From positions 1 to 26,127 of the IMG/VR virus record IMGVR_UViG_3300010318_000039: 26,127 bases of DNA, one strand, 5' to 3'. Below the pieces are notes generated by a model. It made no database searches. It had not been told where the DNA came from and was given only the letters and a program-made list of their open reading frames with translations. A program made the translations under genes and the position numbers. This DNA is from a virus. Position 1 is the stretch's first letter. Every line of letters starts with the position of its first letter. This document shows, one piece after another, positions 1 through 7,872 of this stretch.

Positions 1-93
1 TAAAGAATTTTCTTCTGGTAAATAACATACCTTAGCAATAATTTCTTCACCAGAAGTTAATTTTATTGTAGAATAAAATTCTTCTTCCATCAT
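1..93 (-). CDS. Start of an unidentified phage protein, cut by the window edge
   Basis: This is the 5' end of a gene, 31 codons read leftward and still open at position 1. The ATG at 91-93 overlaps the TGA of uvsW (90-92) as ATGA, which indicates translational coupling. A second ATG follows immediately, so the start could be either. The visible residues include the stretch FYSTIKLTSGEEIIAKV. An opening strand, then a T-G-E-E turn and another strand, recalls the small Sm-like proteins often found near uvsW in marine T4-like phages. Too little is visible to assign a family, and that resemblance is a guess from the pattern only. Confidence 0.6.
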   Translation of the reverse strand, partial: MMEEEFYSTIKLTSGEEIIAKVCYLPEENSL

Positions 94-1553
94 TTTAAAT
101 TTACCTTTATGATTTCGTATTTAAAGTTTTCTTCTTGATATATTTTTATTCTTTCGTACAAATGTCTTAAAGTATAATTACTTTTATTTTTTGATGAGAT
201 ATCATCTGCAATATCATATAAAGTTGCTATTTCTTTTCCTTCTCCTTTTCTAAGAACTCTTCCAATGCTTTGCAGATTACGTATTCTTGATTTAGACGGT
301 GAAGCAAATATAATATTATGCAAACGTTTAATATTGATACCAGTGCTAAAGGTGCCATATGAAGCAATGATAACTGCATCATTTTCTTGTTCTGCAATAT
401 TTCTTACTTGTTCTCTATCTTCTGTATCAATAGAACCATGAATAAAAAATACTTTACGTTGATCACCTACATCATTATTTATTAAATTGTATAACGGTTC
501 ACCATGCTTTTCAACATAGTTAAAAAGAACTAATGTATTTCCTTTAACGTCTTTAATAAGATTTTTAATTAGATTATTTCTTTTTTTATTAGAAACAATA
601 TAATCCATTTCTTCGTGATAATTTTCAAAATATTGATACTCATGAGAACATAAAAGAATTTTAATTCTTAAATTTGATAAGTGTCCTTTTTTAATTAAGT
701 CATCTGTTTTAGTTACTTTTTCACATGACCCAAATAATCCTTCAAGAACCCATTTATGTGTTTTAGATCCATCAAGTGTTCCTGTAAATCCAAAACGATA
801 TTTAGCATTATGAAGTTTTTCCATAATGCTAGTGAGTGATTTAGATTTAAATAAATGTGCTTCGTCACCAATTACACAATCAATGTCATCAAAATATCTT
901 TTAGGGAATTTATAAATGGATTGCCATGTTGTAACAATAACATTTTTGTCAGAATTTTTTTCTTTACCTGAATAAATTTTATGAATATACTCATCAGTAT
1001 TCCATCCATAGTCATTAAAATCTTTTACGATTTGTTCTACTAAAGAAGTTGTTGGTACGATAATTAAAATTTTATTGTTATTATTAACATAGTATCTTAC
1101 AAGAGAATAAATCATTAAAGATTTTCCGGAACCTGTAGGAGATAAAAATAATCCTCTATTATATTTAAGGGCAAGATACACCGTGTAATATTGATAATCT
1201 CTTGCTTTGATAGTTGAGATATTATCTATAAAATCTTTAACTGCTTTTGGTGATACTAATTCATTAATATCACAAGGACTTCCATACCAATCATTATTAA
1301 TTATTTCAATATTATAATTTTTTTCTTTAGACCAAGTAAACAAATGATTGTAAAGTCCAGCATATAATTCTCCTGTTCCAGGAGAATATAATCTAATAGT
1401 TCCATCCCAGTATCTGTATTTGGGATTACGTTTTAAATATTTTAATTCAGGAACTTCAAATGTAAAGTAATCTGATAATTCTTGATGAATATGAGGTTCT
1501 GTTAATAGTTGTAAAAATACTTCGTTTTTTTTCTTAATAACAATACGAGACAT
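90..1553 (-). CDS. uvsW: UvsW-type DNA/RNA-DNA helicase
   Basis: Superfamily 2 helicase of 487 aa, close to T4 UvsW (about 500 aa). Visible motifs in order are Walker A SPTGSGKS at residues 138-145, DEAH at 230-233, motif III FTGTL at 256-260 and motif VI QSIGRVLRKG at 428-437. The first 110 residues correspond to the small N-terminal substrate-binding domain of UvsW. In T4 this enzyme unwinds R-loops and branched recombination intermediates and helps switch replication from origin-dependent to recombination-dependent initiation. The ATG overlaps the uvsY stop by one base (TAATG), so the two recombination genes are probably translated together. Family assignment is firm; the in vivo role is by analogy to T4. 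Confidence 0.95.
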   Translation of the reverse strand: MSRIVIKKKNEVFLQLLTEPHIHQELSDYFTFEVPELKYLKRNPKYRYWDGTIRLYSPGTGELYAGLYNHLFTWSKEKNYNIEIINNDWYGSPCDINELVSPKAVKDFIDNISTIKARDYQYYTVYLALKYNRGLFLSPTGSGKSLMIYSLVRYYVNNNNKILIIVPTTSLVEQIVKDFNDYGWNTDEYIHKIYSGKEKNSDKNVIVTTWQSIYKFPKRYFDDIDCVIGDEAHLFKSKSLTSIMEKLHNAKYRFGFTGTLDGSKTHKWVLEGLFGSCEKVTKTDDLIKKGHLSNLRIKILLCSHEYQYFENYHEEMDYIVSNKKRNNLIKNLIKDVKGNTLVLFNYVEKHGEPLYNLINNDVGDQRKVFFIHGSIDTEDREQVRNIAEQENDAVIIASYGTFSTGINIKRLHNIIFASPSKSRIRNLQSIGRVLRKGEGKEIATLYDIADDISSKNKSNYTLRHLYERIKIYQEENFKYEIIKVNLK

Positions 1554-2029
1554 TACGTACTTCCGTTAATAAATTTTTCCCATTCAATTGCTGATTTAAT
1601 TTGAAATCCTCGATTAAAAATCATTTTCATAACATTGTCTAAAAAATATAAAACTTGATCAATATATTTAATTTTTGCTTCTATATTAATAATATCTTCG
1701 TCTGACTCTAAATAGGTTTTCATTTTTTCTGCGGTTTTAATGCTAGAGCCAAAAGGTTTTTCAACATATACTTTTGCGTCTGCTTCACCGGAATAATATT
1801 CTCTTTTTTGTTTTAATGTACGTTTATATTCAAATTCTAATGAAGTTTTAATTTGATTAATATCCGTATAGTAATTTAAATATTTGTTATGTTGAAAAGG
1901 AATTTCTAATGCTAATTTTCCTAAATCTGTTGTATAATTTTTATTCTTAAATTCAAAATCAACATAACTATCAATTTTCCATTCTTCTTTAATTTGTTCA
2001 AATAATTTAACAATAGATTCAAATCTCAT
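1553..2029 (-). CDS. uvsY: UvsY-like recombination mediator
   Basis: A 158-aa protein, slightly longer than T4 UvsY (137 aa). Residues from about 65 on match the T4 protein in pattern: a K-rich helix leading to REYYSGEADAKVY (T4 has a DYYSG motif at the equivalent place), a region that ends in ESDEDI, and a C-terminal FNRGFQIKSAIEWEKF (T4 has a similar SRGFAIKH segment). UvsY loads the UvsX recombinase onto single-stranded DNA covered by gp32. Here it directly precedes uvsW and overlaps the upstream tail-protein gene as ATGA. The N-terminal 60 residues diverge more. No uvsX or gene 32 is visible in the window. Confidence 0.88.
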   Translation of the reverse strand: MRFESIVKLFEQIKEEWKIDSYVDFEFKNKNYTTDLGKLALEIPFQHNKYLNYYTDINQIKTSLEFEYKRTLKQKREYYSGEADAKVYVEKPFGSSIKTAEKMKTYLESDEDIINIEAKIKYIDQVLYFLDNVMKMIFNRGFQIKSAIEWEKFINGST

Positions 2030-2538
2030 AATTTTTTAAATTGTTTATCTCTAATAGTATAATTTTGAAACTTAAATGTAACATCTGCTGTAAAATATTC
2101 TATATCTCCAACCGAAGCATCAAACTCAACAGGACTTAGATTAATTGGAAATAAATTTTCATAGTCTATAAAAAATGCTGAATTAAAATTTGATGTAAGA
2201 ATTACTAATTGACCATTTGAATATTGAATTGGTCCTGGTTCTATTTGATCACTATTTGCATTTATTCGAATCCATTCGTGAATAGAATAATAATTTTTTA
2301 AATCTTCATCAATAATAAATGTTACTTTCAAATCATCATATGAAACTCCTCCCCCAGGAACAATAGGGTAAGATCTAAAAGGAGTAGGTACTTCAGTAAA
2401 TGGAATAGATAATCCAGGTAAATTTGCCTGCTGGCAAAAAAAGTCAACGGATTTAAATAATTCTAACGATAATTTAAATCCTACAGGTGCTAGAAAATTT
2501 CTATTACTAGGTTGTGTTTTATACCATTCAGCAGACAT
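2026..2538 (-). CDS. Tail-tube-fold virion protein (position of marine-phage 'gp3', resembles gp19/gp54)
   Basis: I choose the ATG at 2536-2538, giving 170 aa starting MSAEWYKTQ. The frame is open back to 2616, but that extension would be translated across the gene 23 terminator. The inner ATG has a GGAAG Shine-Dalgarno-like sequence and an ATAAATA late-promoter motif 22 nt upstream. The protein has the layout of the gp19 tail-tube family: an N-terminal NFLAPVGFKLSL strand, FFCQQANLPGLSIP, EVPTPFRSYPIVPGG, then VTFIIDEDLKNYYSIHEWI. In marine T4-like phages the gene between 23 and uvsY is often annotated as gp3, the tail completion and sheath stabilizer protein. By sequence it looks more like a tail-tube or tube-initiator fold. 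It is a virion protein with good confidence, but its exact location in the tail is open. Confidence 0.75.
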   Translation of the reverse strand: MSAEWYKTQPSNRNFLAPVGFKLSLELFKSVDFFCQQANLPGLSIPFTEVPTPFRSYPIVPGGGVSYDDLKVTFIIDEDLKNYYSIHEWIRINANSDQIEPGPIQYSNGQLVILTSNFNSAFFIDYENLFPINLSPVEFDASVGDIEYFTADVTFKFQNYTIRDKQFKKL

Positions 2539-2560
2539 ATCAGCTTCCCAAGCTATAATA

Positions 2561-2568
2561 TATTTATT
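2561..2568 (-). promoter_or_regulatory. Late-promoter-like AATAAATA
   Basis: On the minus strand this reads AATAAATA, one base from the T4 late -10 consensus TATAAATA. It lies just downstream of the gene 23 terminator and 22 nt upstream of the chosen ATG of the tail-tube-fold gene. It would restart late transcription after termination and supports the shorter start for that gene. Confidence 0.55.
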
Positions 2569-2573
2569 TGCAT

Positions 2574-2597
2574 AAAAAAAGAGGTCTTTCGACCTCT
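2574..2597 (-). terminator. Intrinsic terminator after gene 23
   Basis: On the minus-strand RNA a 7-bp stem, AGAGGUC paired with GACCUCU (2591-2597 with 2580-2586), closes a GAAA tetraloop (2587-2590). It is followed by an uninterrupted U-tract (2574-2580). This is the classic rho-independent form. It sits 23 nt past the gene 23 stop and is the clearest terminator in the window. Confidence 0.9.
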
Positions 2598-2610
2598 CTT
2601 GTAATATGTA

Positions 2611-2638
2611 AATCAAGAATCACATTAAGTTCTTGATT
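2611..2638 (-). repeat. Inverted repeat spanning the gene 23 stop codon
   Basis: A perfect 9-bp inverted repeat: AATCAAGAA at 2611-2619 and TTCTTGATT at 2630-2638, with a 10-nt loop. It covers the last codons of gene 23 and its TGA (2620-2622) and lies directly before the main terminator. It could form an mRNA 3' hairpin that protects the capsid transcript. Confidence 0.6.
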
Positions 2639-4059
2639 CTTACACGTCTGTAGTACATGTTCTTCGAAGCGGTGAGAGCTTCGGCATCAGGAATAGGTAC
2701 TCCATCAGCATCAAGACCACTGAATACGAATGGGTTAGCAACCATACCATAACGGGTCTTGAAGCCAATCTTAGGCTGGAAGGTGTTAGGATCAATCGAA
2801 CGTAGCATCTGGAGAGGTACGTATGGGCAATAGAAGAGACCAGCATCATAAGGACTGGTTCCCTTGTAACCCATGACATAGTAATGATCGTTTGATACGT
2901 TAGCCGAATAAGGATCAACGAAGACCTTGATTCTACCATTGATAGTACCAACAGCAAGATTGCCAGTGTCATCAACCTGACCGACAGAAGGACCACCAGC
3001 ACCAGTTAGACCCGAGCTATAGTCAAGAACACCAGCCATCGCTAGAGCTGAAGCTACGTCAGCCGAGCAGATGAGGAAGTTGCCCTTTCCACGACGAGTT
3101 TCTTGAGCGATAGCGTTGGCATCACGCTCAACCTGGAATAGAAGACCCTTGAACTTCTCAACAGACCAACGACCGTTTGAATCAACGTCAAGGTCGAATA
3201 CACCAGCCGTAGCAACGTTGTTCTGAGCACCAGGCTTAGCGATGGTGTAAACAGTACGAACGACTTCACGGTTGATTTCAGCAAGGATTTCCGAGCTGAG
3301 AATGTTGGCAAGCTCTTGCTCAGCATCAAGACCATGAACAGCCTTAAGATCTTGAGCGAGTTCTAAAGTATACTCAGAACGAAGGGCTCTAGTTTTTGCT
3401 GTTACGGAAGTCTTTTCAATACTGAAGCTCATTTCGTTGAATAGGGTTGGAGATGATCCAAGAACTTCAGCAGTTTCACGAGCAATAGGAGTTACGCCAC
3501 GCTCATAAGTACCAACTCCAGCACCATCGTCATTAAGAAGACCTGGATTTGAAGCAGTATATGAAGGATCGTTAGCAACACCGATAGGCACAACAGGATC
3601 GTTATAAGCAGCAGGACCCTGAGTGTTAGCCGAGAAGTTTACATCAGGCTCGTTGAAGAGAGCTTCACGACCTTTGCGAAGACCAGCAGCACCATTGTGT
3701 TGATAGTGAGCTTTCATAGCGAAGATAAGACCTGTAGGACCGCTCATTGGCTGAACACCACAGATATCATAAGCCATTAGATTAGGCATAGCACGACGAA
3801 CTAGGCTGATCATGATAGGATCGAAACCAGCTAGTCCACCAGTTTTAGTATCAAGACCCGAACCTGAAAGTGCATTAGGGCCGATAGCACCAACAACATT
3901 AGGAGCTTCTGTAAGCATTCTCTCTTCACGGAGAGCACGTTCTTGGTTTTCTAAAATTACAGCGGTTACAGCCTGCTTATATTTGTCCGTAATAGGCGAA
4001 GCCTCGGAAGCGTTAAGAACAGGTGCCCACTTTTCTGTAAGATGGGAAGCGTTAAACAT
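2620..4059 (-). CDS. 23: Major capsid protein gp23
   Basis: A 479-aa protein with the HK97-fold major capsid sequence of T4-like phages (T4 gp23 is 521 aa before processing). Recognisable segments include LIFAMKAHY near residue 112, the ALRSEYTLELAQDLKAVHGLDAE region followed by LANILSSEILAEINREVV, and the C-terminal GLFYCPYVPLQ and FKTRYGMVANPF. The first 60 or so residues are a cleavable prohead segment, normally cut by gp21. The gene is visibly richer in GC than its neighbours (29 of 60 bases at 2641-2700) and uses C- and G-ending codons, as expected for the most highly expressed protein. The leader has a GAGG ribosome-binding site and a late-promoter motif upstream, and transcription ends at the hairpin at 2574-2597. 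No gene 24 homologue follows, as is usual in marine relatives. Confidence 0.97.
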   Translation of the reverse strand: MFNASHLTEKWAPVLNASEASPITDKYKQAVTAVILENQERALREERMLTEAPNVVGAIGPNALSGSGLDTKTGGLAGFDPIMISLVRRAMPNLMAYDICGVQPMSGPTGLIFAMKAHYQHNGAAGLRKGREALFNEPDVNFSANTQGPAAYNDPVVPIGVANDPSYTASNPGLLNDDGAGVGTYERGVTPIARETAEVLGSSPTLFNEMSFSIEKTSVTAKTRALRSEYTLELAQDLKAVHGLDAEQELANILSSEILAEINREVVRTVYTIAKPGAQNNVATAGVFDLDVDSNGRWSVEKFKGLLFQVERDANAIAQETRRGKGNFLICSADVASALAMAGVLDYSSGLTGAGGPSVGQVDDTGNLAVGTINGRIKVFVDPYSANVSNDHYYVMGYKGTSPYDAGLFYCPYVPLQMLRSIDPNTFQPKIGFKTRYGMVANPFVFSGLDADGVPIPDAEALTASKNMYYRRVRIKNLM

Positions 4060-4094
4060 TTTTACCTCTTTAAACGTTTGTTATCGTTTGATAA

Positions 4095-4102
4095 TATTTA
4101 TT
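4095..4102 (-). promoter_or_regulatory. Late-promoter-like AATAAATA before gene 23
   Basis: The minus strand reads AATAAATA, 35 nt upstream of the gene 23 ATG and inside the 50-nt gap between genes 22 and 23. An AGAGG ribosome-binding site follows near 4066-4070. The placement is ideal for a strong, separate capsid transcript. Confidence 0.65.
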
Positions 4103-4109
4103 ATTTAAA

Positions 4110-5258
4110 TTATTTCCAGCGTGATAAAGCGTTGACGTATGCAGCCATTGCTGGCGATACTTCTTCGGATAATGCAACTGGACTATCATCACTTACTTCA
4201 GTTTTAGTTACTGATTCAGGAAAATATGATTTACGAAGTGTCTTTACAGCATGTGTAAATTGTTCTTCTGAATCAAATCTCAATCCTTCAGCTAACGAAG
4301 CAAGTTTTTCTTTTTGAGTATCAGCAAGTCCTTCTGAAACTTGGTTTAGAATTACGACTTTGCTTGACTCATTAAGACGATTATTTAATTCCACGTTACG
4401 CTCAATTTGTTTGTTGAGGCGTTCTTCCATCTCACAAAGCTCGTCTGCAAGTTCTCCAACGACATCAGATTTTTCGTCGGGGATATTAATATAATGTTCA
4501 GCAAAAAGATTCTTAAGACCTGCAATAAAGTCTTCAGTAATCTCATTACGAATACCACGATCAATGGCAACTTGATTTTGTTCAATCCATTGATTAATAC
4601 CGTACTTAATAGTACCTTGTACTTCTTCAGATAGTTCAGCTTTAATAGCTTCTACTTTCTCAACAAGTCTGGTTTCGAATTGCTCTTCAAGCTTGGTATA
4701 CTCTTCCTGAAGCTTAGCTTTAACAGCAGCTTCGAAAATTGTTTTTGCTTTATCTCTATATTCTTCGGAAAGCTCTTCACCTTCTGTTAAAGCAGCAACG
4801 TCAGAAGAAAGATCGAGTTCTTCAAATGAAGGTCTGATAGGATATTGCACATTCGGACCTTTTGTAGTTCCGTAGGCAACTTCAGCTCCTACAGTAGGAG
4901 TAGGATCTCCAGAACTTTTTTGATGGGCTTGCTGAGGATCTCCTGAAATTTGTGAAATAGGAGCAGCAGCTTTAGCACCAGGATTTTCTTCGCCATCCTC
5001 ATCATGTTCATGAGGAGTAGTTGTAGTTCCGCCAAGATCTACCGGAGCTTTTTGACCAATAGCAACAGTTGGGGGAACAGATGGTTGTGCATCTTTTCCT
5101 CCAGCCTTTGCTGTTTGTACATCTGAAATTTGAGAAGGCTCTTTTCCTACTGCAGGAATTACGGAAGCAGAAACTGTAGGCATTGGATCACCAGCTTCAA
5201 GAACAATTTTTTGTCCTTGTACAAGCTCCTCAAACTTTTCGTTTAACATATCTGACAT
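4110..5258 (-). CDS. 22: Prohead core scaffold protein gp22
   Basis: A 382-aa protein in the scaffold position between the protease and the capsid gene. Residues from about 150 to the end are charged and helical, rich in E, K and L with coiled-coil heptads (for example the region around EFETRLVEKVEAIKAELSEE is extended below the residue limit here). They end in SPAMAAYVNALSRWK, a typical gp22 tail. Residues 30-140 form a low-complexity P/G/A/S/T-rich stretch, which makes the protein longer than T4 gp22 (269 aa). The scaffold fills the prohead, is degraded by gp21 during maturation and is absent from the virion. An ATG with a GAGGA ribosome-binding site supports this start. Confidence 0.9.
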   Translation of the reverse strand: MSDMLNEKFEELVQGQKIVLEAGDPMPTVSASVIPAVGKEPSQISDVQTAKAGGKDAQPSVPPTVAIGQKAPVDLGGTTTTPHEHDEDGEENPGAKAAAPISQISGDPQQAHQKSSGDPTPTVGAEVAYGTTKGPNVQYPIRPSFEELDLSSDVAALTEGEELSEEYRDKAKTIFEAAVKAKLQEEYTKLEEQFETRLVEKVEAIKAELSEEVQGTIKYGINQWIEQNQVAIDRGIRNEITEDFIAGLKNLFAEHYINIPDEKSDVVGELADELCEMEERLNKQIERNVELNNRLNESSKVVILNQVSEGLADTQKEKLASLAEGLRFDSEEQFTHAVKTLRKSYFPESVTKTEVSDDSPVALSEEVSPAMAAYVNALSRWK

Positions 5259-5295
5259 TTGAGTTTCCTCGTTCTTCTAACAATTATTCTAAGAT

Positions 5296-5303
5296 TATTT
5301 ATC
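5296..5303 (-). promoter_or_regulatory. Late-promoter-like GATAAATA before gene 22
   Basis: The minus strand reads GATAAATA, 37 nt upstream of the gene 22 ATG and a few bases past the stop of gene 21. It differs from the T4 late consensus at one position. Confidence 0.6.
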
Positions 5304-5306
5304 AAA

Positions 5307-5951
5307 TTATAGATTTGAAAGGAAATGCTCAAAAGCTTTAAGCTTCCTTTCTTCTATATTTTTTCTAGTGGAATTTGAAATATATTTATGATATTTAGTA
5401 ACTTGTTGCTCACGAAGAATACCACCATCCCAAATCCATTCTTTTCCTTCCATAATTCCATTTACAAATGCATCTGGAGCGGAAGGATCCGATACTATAT
5501 CAGCAGCAGTAGCAAGCATAAAATCATCACGTACATAATTAGAACCATTACGTTCTTCAAGTGATCCCATACCTCTAGAAGAAACACCAAGCTTTACTCC
5601 TTCATCCAATAGTGATTTGGCAATTTGCCCCATTGGTGTATCAAGAATTTTAGCTTTTCCGAAAAAATTTGTTCCTTCTGATCTGAGTTCAACAATACGA
5701 TGTGATACTCTATCTAGATTTACTGTTGGGCCATCTGGATGTCCAAGTTCCCCTAAAGCACGACCCGTCTTTACGTAATGTTCGTTGTATCTTTGAACCT
5801 CTCTATTCAAAACATTGAAAGGATATACTCTACCATTTCTGTTTTTAATTTCTGATTGTAAAAAAATACCTTCAATATATAAATGTTTTTTGCCATTATG
5901 TTCTTCTACAAGAACATTAATTTCTTCTATATTTTCTGTGATTAGTTTCAT
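5307..5951 (-). CDS. 21: Prohead core protein and maturation protease gp21
   Basis: A 214-aa protein, nearly the length of T4 gp21 (212 aa). It is a serine protease of the herpesvirus-assemblin-like fold. The likely catalytic His is His71 in GELGHP and the nucleophile lies in LGVSSRGMG (Ser124 or Ser125). An early NGRVYPFNVL segment is also diagnostic. The enzyme cleaves capsid and scaffold proteins inside the prohead so that the shell can expand. Its ATG overlaps the stop of the 58-aa gene as ATGA, so both prohead core genes are probably translated together. The assignment is firm by sequence and position. Confidence 0.95.
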   Translation of the reverse strand: MKLITENIEEINVLVEEHNGKKHLYIEGIFLQSEIKNRNGRVYPFNVLNREVQRYNEHYVKTGRALGELGHPDGPTVNLDRVSHRIVELRSEGTNFFGKAKILDTPMGQIAKSLLDEGVKLGVSSRGMGSLEERNGSNYVRDDFMLATAADIVSDPSAPDAFVNGIMEGKEWIWDGGILREQQVTKYHKYISNSTRKNIEERKLKAFEHFLSNL

Positions 5952-6124
5952 TGCTCTATTTCTAATGGTTCTGCGGGTTCATTAAAATAAGTAGAAGCAA
6001 CAACTTGTTTGTATTGTGCAATAGCTTCTGCAGCAGAAGATTGCATAAGATCATGAACCATATCCAAAGCTTCTGCTTTTTTCTTATCAGCGATCAAACT
6101 TACAATATCTAAAGATTTGTTCAT
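5948..6124 (-). CDS. 67: Small prohead core protein, gp67-like
   Basis: A 58-aa ORF that starts MNKSLDIVSL and ends PLEIEQ. It fills the gap between portal (20) and protease (21), where T4 has genes 67 and 68. The short helical layout of Asp/Lys-rich, LM, AEAI, K-xxVA then a Pro-Glu tail resembles T4 gp67 (80 aa), which helps fix prohead shape. The long acidic tail of the T4 protein is missing. No gene 68 equivalent is present. The ATGA overlap with gene 21 and the ATG start support it as a real gene. Family assignment rests mainly on position and a short pattern. Confidence 0.72.
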   Translation of the reverse strand: MNKSLDIVSLIADKKKAEALDMVHDLMQSSAAEAIAQYKQVVASTYFNEPAEPLEIEQ

Positions 6125-6148
6125 ATAAATAAACGATTAAATATAAAA

Positions 6149-7837
6149 TTATTTAGCAGAAGGTTTATTTGTAGAAGGTTTTGGTGCTAATTTTGCTCTT
6201 TCTTTTTCTGCTTCTAAAGATCTTTGTGTATCTATTTCAGCCTGAGTATTTTGAATTTCTGGAGCATAAGCATCATTTTGCCTTGACATAGTATCAAGAG
6301 ACATAGAATCTGCTGGATCAATTGCAATACCTGATGCAATATCTTTTTTCATTTGACGATCCAATTCTTTATATTCTTTATCTGTTTGTAACAGAATTTG
6401 ACGACGAATATATTCAACTGAAAAATATTTACCAACAAATGGGTCCATTTGTTCAACTAAACTAATTCTTTCTTTCATTAGTTCAGTTTTTTTCAATTCA
6501 TTGAAATGATTGTCAAACAAAAAGTCATATTGAATATGCTCTTCCATGTCTTCCCAATCTTCTGGGGTAATAATACCTTTGAGAATTAATTGAGTTTTAA
6601 GAATATCGTGAAATAGTTGTGAAAATTGTTTACGAAGTCTACCAATAAATTTTGCAAATTTAAGTTCGTCTCTTAAAATTTCTGTAGTTTTTCCAAGATT
6701 AAAAGCTTTATTATCATCAGTTAATCTTGATGGTGGAAGATTAAGTGAATTGTAAAGTTTTTTTCTAAAATACTCTACATCTTTAAGTTCTCCAAGATTT
6801 TGACCACCAGGAAGAGTAGAAATTTCTGTTCCTCTGCCACCTTCTCTACGAGGAAGCCAGAAATCTTCGAGCATACTCATGTGCTTTTTATCGTCACGAA
6901 TTTCCCCAGTAGCAGAATCATAAACAAGTTTATTTCTATATCTTGTCATAACTTCACGAAGATATTGTTCTGCTTTTACCTTCGGTAAATTACCTACATC
7001 GATATAAAAAATTCTTCTTTCTGGAGCACGAGATAATCTGTAAATAACAAGAGAATCTTCAATCATTCTTAATTGATTGAGAGATTTAATTGCTTTATGT
7101 AAAAAACTAATCGTGATTTTTTTGTTAGTATCTTTTAATCCTGAATGGCATGTAGCGATGGAATCGGCTGCAATTTTGATTCCTTGATTGCTAGCGTAAT
7201 TGTATGATCCAGATGTCGATGGAACATTAGCAACACCGAATCCTTGAGGGTTGTAAATATAATATTCAATATAATCACCCCAATCAAATTCTAAAGCTGA
7301 TCCTCGTTGACGATATTTTTCTGCTTCTTGTTTATCAATTTTGTGACGAATTTTTTTAATTTTTAAAGGATCAATAAATCTCAATTCTAAAATTCCTTTT
7401 TTTGGGGTATCAAGATCAACTACTTTATGATAATACATGCGACCATCAATATACCAATTACGAATAATTTGATGGGCATTTTTATCAAATTTAAGCATTC
7501 TCAAAATAGTATCAAATTCTTGTCTGATTTTAGATTTGATATTTTGACCAATAGATAAATTAGATAGTTCAATTTCAACTGGAGCATCATCAGCATCAGA
7601 AACAACAAATTCATTTACAATTTCGTCAATTGCAGAATCACATTCTGGATGCAAAGCCATGCTACGATATCTTTGTATCAATTCAAATTCATTTCTTGAT
7701 ACACCTTCTACATCAACATACGTACCAAAATAGCCACCTGCTACGGTGGCTACAGCATCATCTTGATTAGGAGGAATTGGGGACTGACCTTTCAATTCCT
7801 CCTTGCGATTGATTTTAAATCCAAATAATTGACTCAT
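6149..7837 (-). CDS. 20: Portal vertex protein gp20
   Basis: A 562-aa protein, near the T4 gp20 length (524 aa). It begins MSQLFGFKINRK and carries the marine gp20 hallmarks: RYRSMALHPECDSAID near residue 51, the RAPERRIFYIDVGNLP segment, YDSATGEIRDDKKHMSMLEDFWLPRREGG in the middle (quoted across separate motifs), TLPGGQNL, and the LPPSRL segment. Twelve copies form the ring at the unique vertex through which DNA is packaged, and the prohead assembles from it. The C-terminal 40 residues are low-complexity and rich in A, E, K and P. The ATG follows a late-promoter motif that overlaps the end of gene 19. Confidence 0.97.
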   Translation of the reverse strand: MSQLFGFKINRKEELKGQSPIPPNQDDAVATVAGGYFGTYVDVEGVSRNEFELIQRYRSMALHPECDSAIDEIVNEFVVSDADDAPVEIELSNLSIGQNIKSKIRQEFDTILRMLKFDKNAHQIIRNWYIDGRMYYHKVVDLDTPKKGILELRFIDPLKIKKIRHKIDKQEAEKYRQRGSALEFDWGDYIEYYIYNPQGFGVANVPSTSGSYNYASNQGIKIAADSIATCHSGLKDTNKKITISFLHKAIKSLNQLRMIEDSLVIYRLSRAPERRIFYIDVGNLPKVKAEQYLREVMTRYRNKLVYDSATGEIRDDKKHMSMLEDFWLPRREGGRGTEISTLPGGQNLGELKDVEYFRKKLYNSLNLPPSRLTDDNKAFNLGKTTEILRDELKFAKFIGRLRKQFSQLFHDILKTQLILKGIITPEDWEDMEEHIQYDFLFDNHFNELKKTELMKERISLVEQMDPFVGKYFSVEYIRRQILLQTDKEYKELDRQMKKDIASGIAIDPADSMSLDTMSRQNDAYAPEIQNTQAEIDTQRSLEAEKERAKLAPKPSTNKPSAK

Positions 7838-7864
7838 AACAGTATTAACTTTTGAGTTATATAC

Positions 7865-7872
7865 TATTTATC
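7865..7872 (-). promoter_or_regulatory. Late-promoter-like GATAAATA before gene 20
   Basis: The minus strand reads GATAAATA and overlaps the stop codon of gene 19. It is 27 nt upstream of the gene 20 ATG, in the same place relative to the start as the other late-type motifs in this window. Confidence 0.6.

Noticed and set aside
2640-3335. Two open frames inside gene 23 on the minus strand in another phase
   Set aside because: They lie wholly inside the conserved capsid gene, have no ribosome-binding site and encode biased Leu/Ser/Arg-rich sequence, as expected from the GC-richer gene.
3812-4317. Plus-strand ORFs of 91-98 aa at the gene 22/23 junction
   Set aside because: Antisense shadows of genes 22 and 23 with no family resemblance; no other gene in the window is on the plus strand.
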